NCBI RefSeq assembly: GCF_036182465.1
Contig: NZ_CP108081.1
Location: forward strand, 5,270,001-5,334,000
DNA length: 64,000 nucleotides
Direction of reading: 5' to 3'
Origin: Streptomyces sp. NBC_00258
GTDB lineage: Bacteria > Actinomycetota > Actinomycetes > Streptomycetales > Streptomycetaceae
Positions 26,384-34,445 of this stretch are shown piece by piece. The notes beneath the pieces are model-generated. The model was not told where the DNA came from. It was given only the letters and a program-made list of their open reading frames with translations, and did no database searches. The translations under genes were made by a program, and so were the position numbers. How positions within the stretch are numbered: position 1 is the stretch's first letter; the number at the start of each line of letters is the position of its first letter.

Positions 26384-27076
26384 ATGCCCGGCCCCACGCT
26401 GCCGCCTCCGCAGCCGCCCGCGTACTTCAGCGGCTGGCCGGACAGGTCGGCGCTGCTGGCCGACCGCGGACGGGCGTTGGAGGAGCTGCGCAGACGCAGT
26501 CTCGGGGTGCACCGGGTGCTGCTGCTGTGGCTGCTGGCGGTCGCGGCGATCATCGGATGGGCGCTGCTGGTACTGCCGTTGCAGCAACTGGAGCAGCGCG
26601 ATCCCACCGGGTTCATCCTGGGGCCGCTCTTCGCGGTCCTCGGTCTGGCCTCGCTCGCCCCCTCCGTCGTGGCCGTCGTCCTCGCCGTCAGGAGGGACCG
26701 CCATATCAGCCAACTTCTCGACGCCTGGCTGCGGTTGGACAGCCATCCGCCCACCGACGCCCGCCTGCGCTCCTCCGGCCTGAGTCTCTTCTGGCTGCTC
26801 TCCTCGCTCACCGTCTGCGCGTTCGGGCTGTGGACGTCGTTCGCGGGGGTGGCGGAGGCGAGGCCGGGACGGGACGCCTACAGCGACGTGGTGCTCGTGA
26901 TGGGGATCGGATTCATCCTCTGGCTGACCGGTCTGATCGGCGTGGTGAAGGCCGTACGGCACTATCGGTGGGCCGTACGGGTGTTGGGGCCCCGGGTACC
27001 GGCCGAGCAGCGGCCAACTGCCTCGCCCAGTACGGCGATCCCCTCCTCGATCGCCGACACCGAAGACGCCGCGTAG
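26384..27076 (+). CDS. Membrane protein of unknown function (four helices)
   Basis: A 230-residue membrane protein. After a Pro-rich cytoplasmic start (MPGPTLPPPQPPAYFSGWPD) and a basic helix come four transmembrane segments: LLLWLLAVAAIIGWALLVL, LFAVLGLASLAPSVVAVVL, LFWLLSSLTVCAFGLW and VVLVMGIGFILWLTGLIGVV. The C-terminal tail (about 205-230) is low complexity. Its last 115 bases overlap, antisense, the 3' end of the MocR gene. No family is recognised. Confidence 0.85.
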   Translation: MPGPTLPPPQPPAYFSGWPDRSALLADRGRALEELRRRSLGVHRVLLLWLLAVAAIIGWALLVLPLQQLEQRDPTGFILGPLFAVLGLASLAPSVVAVVLAVRRDRHISQLLDAWLRLDSHPPTDARLRSSGLSLFWLLSSLTVCAFGLWTSFAGVAEARPGRDAYSDVVLVMGIGFILWLTGLIGVVKAVRHYRWAVRVLGPRVPAEQRPTASPSTAIPSSIADTEDAA

Positions 27077-28665
27077 CCGAGCAGCAGCCCGGGTGGGCCG
27101 TCCGGGCGCTGACGGTGCCAGGAGAGCGGGTGCACCTTGACCCCGTGGGCCAGCGAGTCGGCGGCGAGGTCCGTGTCCCTGAACTCCCCCGGCGCCCCGC
27201 CACTCGTACCGGCGCTGTCGCCCCCGCCGAACGTGATCAGCAGATGCAGCCCGGCCGCGGCCCCGTGCACCACCGCGCCCGGCAACCGCGCCCGTATCGC
27301 CCCGATCATCGCGTCCCGCCGACGCCGATGGCGCCGCCGTACCAGCCGCAGGTGCCGCTCCAGTTCCCCCGACTCCATCAGCCGGGCCAGCACGAGCTGG
27401 GGCAGAACCGCGTTGCCGAGGTCGGCGTACCGTTTCGCGGCGACCAGCGCCTCCCGGTACCGCGCGGGCGCCACCACCCACCCCATCCGCAGCGCGGGCG
27501 CGAGCAGCTTGGACACGCTCCCGGCGTAGCAGACCCGCTCCGGCAGCATCGACCGCAGCGCGGGCACGGGCGCCCGGTCGTAACGGTGCTCGGCGTCGTA
27601 GTCGTCCTCCACGACCAGCCCGCCGTCCCCGGCCCACCGCATCAGCTCCCGGCGCCGCGCGCCCCCGAGCACGACCCCCGTCGGAAACTGGTGTGCCGGC
27701 GTCAGCAACACGGCCCGGTGGTCCCGCAGTTCGGAGACGACGACGCCCTCTCCGTCGACCGCCACGGGCGGGGTACGCAGTCCCTGGTTCCACAGATGCT
27801 GGCGGACCCCGAGCGACCCCGGGTCCTCCACGGCGATCTCCTCGATGCCGTCCTCCCGCAGCACCCGCCCGATCAGCGCGAGCGCCTGCGCGGTCCCGGC
27901 GACGATCAGTACGTCACCGGCCTCGACCCTGATTCCCCGGTACCGCCCCAGCCACCGGGCGACGGCCCGCCGCAGCTCCTCGGTCCCGCGCGGATCCCCG
28001 TACCCGAACCCGCCCGCCGCCAGCTCCCCGAACACCCCTCGCTCGGCCCGCAGCCAGGCCGCCCGCGGAAACGCCGCGAGATCCGGCACCCCCGGCGACA
28101 GATCGATCCGCGCGGCCGCCGTACGGATCAGGTCGAAGACGTCGTCGCCGGGCGGGCCGTCGAACGGGGAGGACGGAGTGGAAGGGGACGGAGTGGAGGG
28201 GGACGGGGTGGACGGGTACTGGGTGGACGGGGACGGAGTGGAAGGGAACTCGGCGTACGGAGGCGTGGCGTAAGCGAGTTGCCCGGAGCCGATCGCACGA
28301 CCCCCACCACCCGAACCCGGAGCTCCCGCGGCCCCCGGCCCCGCCACCACCACGGTCCCGCCCCTCCCCCGTCCCTCCACCTGCCCTTCCTCCGAGAGCC
28401 GCCGGTACGCCTCGGTCACCACCCCGCGCGAGACGCGCAACTCCGCGGCGAGCACCCGAGTCGCCGGGAGCCGGCTGCCGACCGGCAACCGCCCGTCGGC
28501 GACGGCCTGCCGCAACTGCCCGGCCAGCCACTCGGCCCGCCCACCGAACGGCGCCTCGCGCACATCGAGTTGGAGAAAGTCGGAGCCGGAGACGACCGCA
28601 CCCGAGCCCGACTCCGAGGCTTCGCCTATGGCCCCTTCAACAGCACCGTCTTTGGACCTGTCCAC
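26962..28665 (-). CDS. MocR-family GntR regulator with aminotransferase-like domain
   Basis: A 567-residue PLP-dependent transcription regulator. The N-terminal winged helix (about 35-105) includes PVGSRLPATRVLAAELRVSRG and EAYRRLSEEGQVEGRGRGG. A Ser/Thr/Pro linker with repeated FPSTPSPST units joins it to a fold-type I aminotransferase domain with SVSKLLAPALRMGW, which carries the PLP-binding Lys, and EDDYDAEHRY. MocR proteins often control vitamin B6 or amino-acid metabolism (PdxR, GabR); no such target is adjacent. I choose GTG 28665, with GAGAAT positioned as a leaderless -10; a TTG at 28683 would add six residues. It is divergent from the methyltransferase and convergently overlaps the membrane gene. 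Confidence 0.9.
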   Translation of the reverse strand: MDRSKDGAVEGAIGEASESGSGAVVSGSDFLQLDVREAPFGGRAEWLAGQLRQAVADGRLPVGSRLPATRVLAAELRVSRGVVTEAYRRLSEEGQVEGRGRGGTVVVAGPGAAGAPGSGGGGRAIGSGQLAYATPPYAEFPSTPSPSTQYPSTPSPSTPSPSTPSSPFDGPPGDDVFDLIRTAAARIDLSPGVPDLAAFPRAAWLRAERGVFGELAAGGFGYGDPRGTEELRRAVARWLGRYRGIRVEAGDVLIVAGTAQALALIGRVLREDGIEEIAVEDPGSLGVRQHLWNQGLRTPPVAVDGEGVVVSELRDHRAVLLTPAHQFPTGVVLGGARRRELMRWAGDGGLVVEDDYDAEHRYDRAPVPALRSMLPERVCYAGSVSKLLAPALRMGWVVAPARYREALVAAKRYADLGNAVLPQLVLARLMESGELERHLRLVRRRHRRRRDAMIGAIRARLPGAVVHGAAAGLHLLITFGGGDSAGTSGGAPGEFRDTDLAADSLAHGVKVHPLSWHRQRPDGPPGLLLGYAASSVSAIEEGIAVLGEAVGRCSAGTRGPNTRTAHR

Positions 28666-28671
28666 AGGACC
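28654..28671. promoter_or_regulatory. Near-perfect palindrome at the MocR start, possible operator
   Basis: ggacctgtccacaggacc is an inverted repeat with 7 of 8 matched pairs and a 2-base centre. It covers the MocR GTG and abuts the GAGAAT -10-like element (28672-28677), 24 bases from the methyltransferase ATG, so a bound protein could affect both genes. Confidence 0.45.
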
Positions 28672-28694
28672 ATTCTCGGGCAAGGCTCGCTGTC

Positions 28695-29519
28695 ATGACC
28701 ACAAGCGCCAACCCCGTCGACTACGTCCACGGCTACTCCCCTCACGAGTCCCGCCGCCTCGGCGACCAGGCAAACACCCTCGCGGAACTGCTCCACGCCG
28801 GCACGGCGTACCCACCGGGCAGCAAGGTCCTGGAGGTGGGCTGCGGAGTGGGCGCCCAGACGGTGCACCTGGTCGCGGCAAGCCCGGAGGCCCGCTTCAC
28901 GGCGGTGGACATCTCGGCCGCCTCGCTGGCCCAGGCCCGTGCCCGCGTCACGGCACGGTTCCCGGACGCCCTGGTCACCTGGCACCGGGCCGACCTCTTC
29001 GAACTCCCTTTCAAGGACGCCGAGTTCGACCACGTCCTCGTCTGCTTCGTGCTTGAGCACCTGCCCGACCCGCGGCGGGCTCTCACGGCCCTGCGCCGTG
29101 TCCTGCGCCCCGGCGGCACGCTCACCGTCATCGAGGGCGACCACGGCTCGACGTTCTTCCACCCCGACAGCACGTACGCCCACGCTGCCATCGACTGCCA
29201 GGTCCGACTACAGCAGGCGGCGGGCGGAAACGCCTTGCTGGGTCGCCGACTGCACCCGCTTCTCACCGCCGCCGGGTACGAGCGCGTAGACGTCCGCCCC
29301 CGGCCGGTCTACGCCGACAGCTCCCGCCCGGCCCTGGTCGAGGGCTTCACCCGCAACACCTTCATCGCGATGATCGAGTCCGTACGGGAGGACGCCCTGG
29401 CGGCGGGTCTCATGACCCCGACGGACTGGGATCACGGCCTGGTGGACCTGCGCCGCACGGCGGACCCGGACGGCACGTTCCACTACACGTTCTTCAAGGC
29501 CGTGGCCGTGAACCCCTGA
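28695..29519 (+). CDS. Class I SAM-dependent methyltransferase
   Basis: A 274-residue methyltransferase of the UbiE/Methyltransf_11 type. The SAM-binding glycine motif VLEVGCGVGAQT is at about residues 50-61, the acidic end of strand beta-2 in FTAVDIS, motif II/III in FDHVLVCFVLEHLPDP and the following LRPGGTLTVIEGD. The C-terminal third (about 160-274) is a substrate cap. The substrate is unknown. It is divergent from the MocR gene with 29 bases between starts, so regulation by MocR is plausible. Its stop is two bases from the convergent response regulator gene with no terminator between them. Confidence 0.92.
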   Translation: MTTSANPVDYVHGYSPHESRRLGDQANTLAELLHAGTAYPPGSKVLEVGCGVGAQTVHLVAASPEARFTAVDISAASLAQARARVTARFPDALVTWHRADLFELPFKDAEFDHVLVCFVLEHLPDPRRALTALRRVLRPGGTLTVIEGDHGSTFFHPDSTYAHAAIDCQVRLQQAAGGNALLGRRLHPLLTAAGYERVDVRPRPVYADSSRPALVEGFTRNTFIAMIESVREDALAAGLMTPTDWDHGLVDLRRTADPDGTFHYTFFKAVAVNP

Positions 29520-29521
29520 CG

Positions 29522-30394
29522 TCAGACCAGCCGTCGGGCCGTCGCCCACCGCGTCAGCTCGTGCCGGTTCGACAGCTGGAGCTTCCGGAGGACCGCCGAG
29601 ACATGGGACTCGACCGTCTTGACGGAGATGAACAGCTGCTTGGCGATCTCCTTGTACGCGTACCCGCGGGCGATGAGGCGCAGGACCTCGCGCTCGCGCT
29701 GGGTGAGGCGGTCCAGGTCCTCGTCGACGGGCGGGGCGTCGGTGGAGGCGAAGGCGTCGAGGACGAAGCCGGCCAGGCGGGGCGAGAAGACCGCGTCGCC
29801 GTCCTGGACGCGGAAGACGGAGTCGACGAGGTCCGTGCCTGTGATCGTCTTCGTGACGTAGCCACGGGCGCCGCCCCGGATCACACCGATGACGTCCTCC
29901 GCGGCGTCCGACACGGACAGCGCGAGGAACCGCACCGGCTGCTCGGCGTCCGCCATCAACGGCGAGCAGCGGCGCAGGACTTCGACCCCGCCGCCGCCCG
30001 GAAGGTGCACGTCGAGGAGGACGACCTCGGGCCGGGTCGCCGTGATGACCGTGACGGCCTGGTCGACGTCGGCGGCCTCGCCGACCACCTCGACCCCGGT
30101 CCGCTCGGTCTGCCCGATCTCCGCCTGGACCCCCGTACGGAACATGCGGTGGTCGTCGACGAGGACCACGCGCACGCGTCGCCCGGGCGCGGAGCCCGCC
30201 GGATCAGCCGGATCAGGGGCGCCCGCAGGGTCGTTGGCCAGGGCGGCACCGGACGGCGCGCCGACTCCGGCCGCACCGGCCGCGCCGGCCGAACCTGCCG
30301 CACCGGTCGCCGCGGCAGGGCCGCCGGCCGTGCCCGCGCCGGTCGTGCCGGCGTCCGGCCCGGCCGCTCCGGTCGGTTCGTTCGCGTCGCTCAT
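29522..30394 (-). CDS. LuxR/NarL-type response regulator
   Basis: A 290-residue response regulator. An unusual Ala/Gly/Pro-rich extension of about 70 residues precedes the receiver domain (VRVVLVDDHRMFRTGV acidic pair, phosphoacceptor Asp in VVLLDVHLPGGGG, conserved Lys in YVTKTITG). The C-terminal LuxR helix-turn-helix is LTQREREVLRLIARGYAYKEIAKQLF... within about 225-285. Its ATG overlaps the stop of the sensor kinase gene as ATGA, so the pair is translationally coupled. The neighbours point to cell-envelope stress control. Confidence 0.95.
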   Translation of the reverse strand: MSDANEPTGAAGPDAGTTGAGTAGGPAAATGAAGSAGAAGAAGVGAPSGAALANDPAGAPDPADPAGSAPGRRVRVVLVDDHRMFRTGVQAEIGQTERTGVEVVGEAADVDQAVTVITATRPEVVLLDVHLPGGGGVEVLRRCSPLMADAEQPVRFLALSVSDAAEDVIGVIRGGARGYVTKTITGTDLVDSVFRVQDGDAVFSPRLAGFVLDAFASTDAPPVDEDLDRLTQREREVLRLIARGYAYKEIAKQLFISVKTVESHVSAVLRKLQLSNRHELTRWATARRLV

Positions 30395-31674
30395 GTCTCC
30401 GCCCTCTCCATCTCCAGCTCGACCTCCGTGCCGCCGTCCGGCACCGCGCGCAGCCGCGCCGTGCCGCCGTTGCGCTCCATGCGGCCGATGATCGATTCTC
30501 TGACGCCCATGCGGTCGCCGGGTATCGAATCCAGGTCGAAGCCCGGGCCGCGGTCCCGGACCGACACGAAGACGGTTCTCCCCTCGACCTCGGCGAAGAC
30601 CTGCACCGCGCCGCCCTCGCCACCGTACTTGGCCGCGTTCACCATGGCTTCCCTCGCGGCCTGCATCTGGGCGCCGATCCGGTCGTCGAGCGGGCAGTCG
30701 CCGACGACCACGACCTCGATGGGGACGCCGTGCTTGTCCTCCACCTCGGCGGCGTTGCGCTTCACGGCCTCCGCGAGCGTGCCGGGCTCGTCGTCCTCGT
30801 CCTTGCCGGTGCCCTCGGGCTTGTAGAGCCAGTTGCGCAGGTCGCGCTCCTGGGCGCGGGCGAGGCGTCGCACCTCGCTCGCGTTCTCGGCGTTTCGCTG
30901 TATCAGGGTCAGGGTGTGCAGCACCGAGTCGTGGACGTGGGCGGCGACCTCGGCCCGCTCCTGGGCGCGGATGCGCATCAGGCGCTCCTCGGAGAGGTCC
31001 TGGGTCATGCGGACGAGATACGGGCCGGCGAGCAGCGCTATGCCGACGAGGACCGCGAGCGCGGCCTGGAGAACCGAGCCCAGGTGAGCCGCGGAGCCCT
31101 GCAGGACGAAGATCGCGGAGACGCCCGTGGCGACGAGCAGGACACCGGCCGCGGAGCGGAGCAGGGTGATCGTGCGCTTGCGGCGGCCCACCTCCATCCA
31201 GCGGGCCCGCCGAGCGTTGTCCGCCTGGCGCCAGACCAGGGCGACGCCCGCGCCCACGAGGACGGTGGGCCAGAGGTAGGCCTTGGCTCCGCCGCTCAGG
31301 TCCACATTGCCGACGAAGATCAGGGCCACCACGACCATGGCGAGCAGGGCGACGATCTGGCCCTTGTCGGGCTTGCGGGCGACGAGCCTGCGGCGGCCGT
31401 CGGGCGCGGTCTCGGTGGCGAGGGCGGGAGGCCGCTCGGCGTCCACACCGCCGATGCCGAGCGGGACGAAGAACCAGAACGCCGCGTACAGCAACGCGCC
31501 GAGGCCGTCCGCCATCATCAGGCCGACGAAGACCAGCCGCACCCAGATCACGGGCAGCCCGAGATGGCCCGCGAGCCCCCGCGCCACCCCTCCGAGCCAG
31601 CGTCCGTCACTGCTGCGGTAGAGCTTGCGCGGCGGCCGCGGATCCTCGACGGTCAGGGTTGCGGCTTCCGGCAT
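30391..31674 (-). CDS. PspC-domain sensor histidine kinase (HisKA_3 type)
   Basis: A 427-residue membrane kinase. An N-terminal PspC domain (about 12-75: KLYRSSDGRWLGGVARGLAG and a hydrophobic helix ending FWFFVPLG) is followed by several transmembrane helices (VALLAMVVVALIFVGNV, LWPTVLVGAGVALVW, AAGVLLVATGVSAIFVL, LAVLVGIALLAGPYLV). The dimerisation/phosphoacceptor region has His in EVAAHVHDSVLHTLTL and the HATPase domain has NAAKYGG and DRGPGFD. I choose ATG 31674 (MPEAATLTVEDP). It forms an operon with the response regulator and is divergent from a PspC/LiaF-like membrane protein. The set resembles LiaFSR and phage-shock envelope sensing. Confidence 0.93.
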   Translation of the reverse strand: MPEAATLTVEDPRPPRKLYRSSDGRWLGGVARGLAGHLGLPVIWVRLVFVGLMMADGLGALLYAAFWFFVPLGIGGVDAERPPALATETAPDGRRRLVARKPDKGQIVALLAMVVVALIFVGNVDLSGGAKAYLWPTVLVGAGVALVWRQADNARRARWMEVGRRKRTITLLRSAAGVLLVATGVSAIFVLQGSAAHLGSVLQAALAVLVGIALLAGPYLVRMTQDLSEERLMRIRAQERAEVAAHVHDSVLHTLTLIQRNAENASEVRRLARAQERDLRNWLYKPEGTGKDEDDEPGTLAEAVKRNAAEVEDKHGVPIEVVVVGDCPLDDRIGAQMQAAREAMVNAAKYGGEGGAVQVFAEVEGRTVFVSVRDRGPGFDLDSIPGDRMGVRESIIGRMERNGGTARLRAVPDGGTEVELEMERAET

Positions 31675-31862
31675 GCCATCGATGTTCACACGCCGGGGAG
31701 CGCCGGGCATCAGGGTCGACCCCCTAGACTCCCCTGATCTTCGAATCGGCACGGATTCTCCTCGGTGATCACCGCGTGAGGGTCCGGCCCAGGGTCGATC
31801 TCAGGGTTCGGCCAGGGTCGTACCGACTCCCGCCGGGCCGTCGCGGCCGTCACCATGGACAC

Positions 31863-33326
31863 ATGACAGATCACCAGCACGCCGCGCCGGGTCCGGGACC
31901 CGGCTCCGGCCCGGCCGGGGGTGGAATCCCGGGGGCGGAGCCGCAGGACACCGTGCCCGCGGGCGCCCGGGCGACCGCGGGTGAGGAGCCGCGCGCACCC
32001 GGGGAGCCGCACACCCCGGGGAGTCCGGTCACACCCGGTGAGCCCGGTGTGCCCGAGGTCCCGCGGAAGTTCCGGCGCGACCCACGGCACAAGATGCTGG
32101 GCGGCGTGTGCGCGGGGCTCGGGCGGCAGTGCGACATGGACCCGGTGATCTTCCGGATCGTGCTCGCCGTTCTCTCGGCGACCGGCGGCCTCGGCCTCAT
32201 CTTCTACGGCTTCGCCTGGCTCTTCGTCCCGAACGACGACGAGGACGAGAACGAGGTGCGCAAGCTCCTCACCGGCCGGGTGGACGGCCAGGCGCTGGCG
32301 GGCGTGCTGTTCGCCCTGGTCGGCTGCGGTGTGTTCCTCTCCATGCTGAGCAACAGCGGTGTGCTGACGTTCGCGACGACGCTCTCGCTGCTCCTCGCCG
32401 GCGCCGGGTACTGGTCGCGGCAGCGCGCGACGGAGGACCCCGACCCGCTCGCCGCGCAGGCCGTCGCCGACGCGCCGCCGGAGGCACAGGCGCCGCCCGT
32501 CCCCGCCTCGTTCCCCTCCTGGTGGCGCGAGCCCATCGTCAAGGACGGCACGTATGTGGGCGGCACGGGCTATCTGTGGGGCCCCAAGGACGTGCGCGAC
32601 CGCGACATCGCGGCCGCGATCACCATCGCGCAGGGCGGCGGTCACGGCCGGGACATACGGCCCCGGGCGCCCAAGCCGCGCGGCCCTCGCTCGATCGGCG
32701 GCTCGGCCTTCCTTCTCGCCCTCCTCGCGGGCCTGCTCGCCACGCGCCTGACCTGGGACGACCGCGCACTGGGCGCCAGCCTGCAGACCGGCCTGGCCTG
32801 CGCGCTCGTCGTGCTCGGCCTGGGCATCGCGGTCAGCGCGTTCCGAGGACGCACAGGAGCGGGGTCGATCTTCCTCGCGATCGTCACGGCGGGCCTGCTG
32901 GCATGCTCGGCGGCACTGCCGAAGGACATCAGCACCCACTGGGTGCGTACGGACTGGACACCGGCCACGGCCGCCGCCGTACAGGAGCAGTACGACCTCG
33001 GCACCGGCGTCGGCACGCTCGACCTCAGCCGGATCGACCTCGCCAAGGGCCGGACCGTGACGACGAACGCCGAGGTGGGGTTGGGACAGCTCAAGGTGAT
33101 CCTGCCCAAGGACGTGACGGTGAAGCTGGTGATCGAAGTGGGCGTCGGCGACATCCAGTTGCCGGGTGACGACCAGCAGGACGTGGACGTGGCCCCGGGC
33201 AAGCACAAGCAGGTGACGCTCTCCCCCACGGGAGAGAGCGCGGACAAGGCCAAGGCCGGCGGCACGCTCGACCTCACCCTCGAAGTCGGCATCGGACAGG
33301 CGGAGGTCACCCGTGTCACGTCATGA
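31863..33326 (+). CDS. PspC and LiaF-like C-terminal domain membrane protein
   Basis: A 487-residue membrane protein. A Pro/Gly-rich disordered N-terminus (1-60) leads to a PspC domain (about 65-125, HKMLGGVCAGLGRQCDMDPV), then five or more transmembrane helices, then a soluble C-terminal beta domain (about 375-487, VGTLDLSRIDLAKGRTVT and VKLVIEVGVGDIQLPG) resembling the LiaF/DUF2154 fold. LiaF proteins restrain a partner kinase until the envelope is damaged; here the partner is probably the divergent PspC kinase. It overlaps the next small gene by 14 bases. No strong ribosome site precedes ATG 31863. Confidence 0.9.
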   Translation: MTDHQHAAPGPGPGSGPAGGGIPGAEPQDTVPAGARATAGEEPRAPGEPHTPGSPVTPGEPGVPEVPRKFRRDPRHKMLGGVCAGLGRQCDMDPVIFRIVLAVLSATGGLGLIFYGFAWLFVPNDDEDENEVRKLLTGRVDGQALAGVLFALVGCGVFLSMLSNSGVLTFATTLSLLLAGAGYWSRQRATEDPDPLAAQAVADAPPEAQAPPVPASFPSWWREPIVKDGTYVGGTGYLWGPKDVRDRDIAAAITIAQGGGHGRDIRPRAPKPRGPRSIGGSAFLLALLAGLLATRLTWDDRALGASLQTGLACALVVLGLGIAVSAFRGRTGAGSIFLAIVTAGLLACSAALPKDISTHWVRTDWTPATAAAVQEQYDLGTGVGTLDLSRIDLAKGRTVTTNAEVGLGQLKVILPKDVTVKLVIEVGVGDIQLPGDDQQDVDVAPGKHKQVTLSPTGESADKAKAGGTLDLTLEVGIGQAEVTRVTS

Positions 33327-33570
33327 GTTCCAGCCCGGCCGGCTCATCGCGGGCTTCTTCCTCACCCTCACGGGCGTCGTCTACGCCGGAGACGCGGGGG
33401 AAGCCTGGGACACCCCGTGGTTCGTGGTGATCCCCCTCGTCACGGTCGGCCTCTGCCTGGCGGCCGCGGCAGGCACCCTGGCGCACGGAGTCCGCCGTCG
33501 GCGGCGCCGCGCGCTGCTCTCGCAAGAGGCCCAGGATTCCAGGGAGGCCACACACGCACCGGGCCAGTAG
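33313..33570 (+). CDS. Small two-helix membrane protein of the PspC module
   Basis: An 85-residue membrane protein starting at GTG 33313 with GGAGG six bases upstream, inside the end of the PspC/LiaF-like gene. Two transmembrane helices (LIAGFFLTLTGVVYAGDAG and VVIPLVTVGLCLAAAAGTL) flank a short loop, followed by a basic RRRRRR tail. Its coupling to the PspC gene suggests an accessory role in the same envelope-stress module. The function is unknown. Confidence 0.85.
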   Translation: MSRHEFQPGRLIAGFFLTLTGVVYAGDAGEAWDTPWFVVIPLVTVGLCLAAAAGTLAHGVRRRRRRALLSQEAQDSREATHAPGQ

Positions 33571-33582
33571 TCGCGTCCTTCA

Positions 33583-33602
33583 GGGGCGCGGGGAACCGCG
33601 CG
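33583..33602 (+). repeat. Dispersed intergenic repeat, copy D
   Basis: ggggcgcggggaaccgcgcg, one mismatch from copies A and B, 13 bases after the small membrane protein stop. Confidence 0.8.
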
Positions 33603-33650
33603 ACAAGCCCCCACCGGCCCGCGGGTTGATCACCTCGGCCGGCGGAGCGC

Positions 33651-34184
33651 CTAGTAGGCGCTGCTCGACCGGCGCCTCCGCCGGGACCGAAGCATCGCAT
33701 CCACCGAGAACACCGACGCACCGGCCAGAACGATCGGCAGCCAGGCCATCAGGTAGGGGAGGTCGTTGCCGTAGTAGTACGGGTCCGAGGCCCAGCTCAC
33801 CGTCAGCCAGAGGCTGAGGGAGATCAGGGCGCCGCCGAACGCGGCGAGACGGGCGAGGAGACCGATCAGCGTGCCGATACCCACCGCGAGTTCACCGAAG
33901 GCGATGGCATAGCCGAAGCCGACGGGATTCTTCAGGGCGAGATCGACGAGCGCGGGGATGGCCGACGAGTCGCGCACCGTCCGCATCAGGTCGCCGACCG
34001 ACCCGGCCCCGGCATCGTTCATGAAGGCGCTGTCGGTCAGCTTGTCGATTCCCGCGTAGATGAAGGTGACGCCGAGGAAGACCCGCAGCGGAAGCAGGGC
34101 GTACCGCGTCGCGGTGTCCCGCCAGTCACCGCCGCCGTCGTCCATGTACCCGGAGTGCGTGTCCATTCGCATGCCGTGAGCCAT
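33651..34184 (-). CDS. DoxX-family membrane protein
   Basis: A 177-residue DoxX-like protein with four transmembrane helices: LPLRVFLGVTFIYAGIDKL, GYAIAFGELAVGIGTLIGL, LAAFGGALISLSLWLTVSW and YLMAWLPIVLAGASVFSV. The first helix with its AGIDKL end is the DoxX signature. I start at ATG 34184 (MAHGMRMDTHSG), preceded by GGCGGAGAG; a GTG at 34220 would add 12 residues. In this family members participate in membrane-associated redox or thiol stress functions, but none is demonstrable here. It ends in a basic RSRRRRRSSSAY tail. Confidence 0.88.
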   Translation of the reverse strand: MAHGMRMDTHSGYMDDGGGDWRDTATRYALLPLRVFLGVTFIYAGIDKLTDSAFMNDAGAGSVGDLMRTVRDSSAIPALVDLALKNPVGFGYAIAFGELAVGIGTLIGLLARLAAFGGALISLSLWLTVSWASDPYYYGNDLPYLMAWLPIVLAGASVFSVDAMLRSRRRRRSSSAY

Positions 34185-34445
34185 CGCTCTCCGCCGCCTC
34201 TCGCCCGCCGAACGGTTCACCCCTCAACAGACGATACGTACGACGACGAGCTCCCGCTCAAGAGCGGACGCACAAATTTTCACCAGGTCCGCCGGAACAT
34301 CCCTTTTGTTCCCGTACGGGCACGGAAGATCCGCATCCGCACGCCGCCCTCCGGAGAGATGTCCACGCGGCGCCCATGCGGGTGGCGGGAACCGCAGACC
34401 GGGCGCGCCGCGCGCCGCGGTCACACCCCGTCACCGAGTCGCCGG

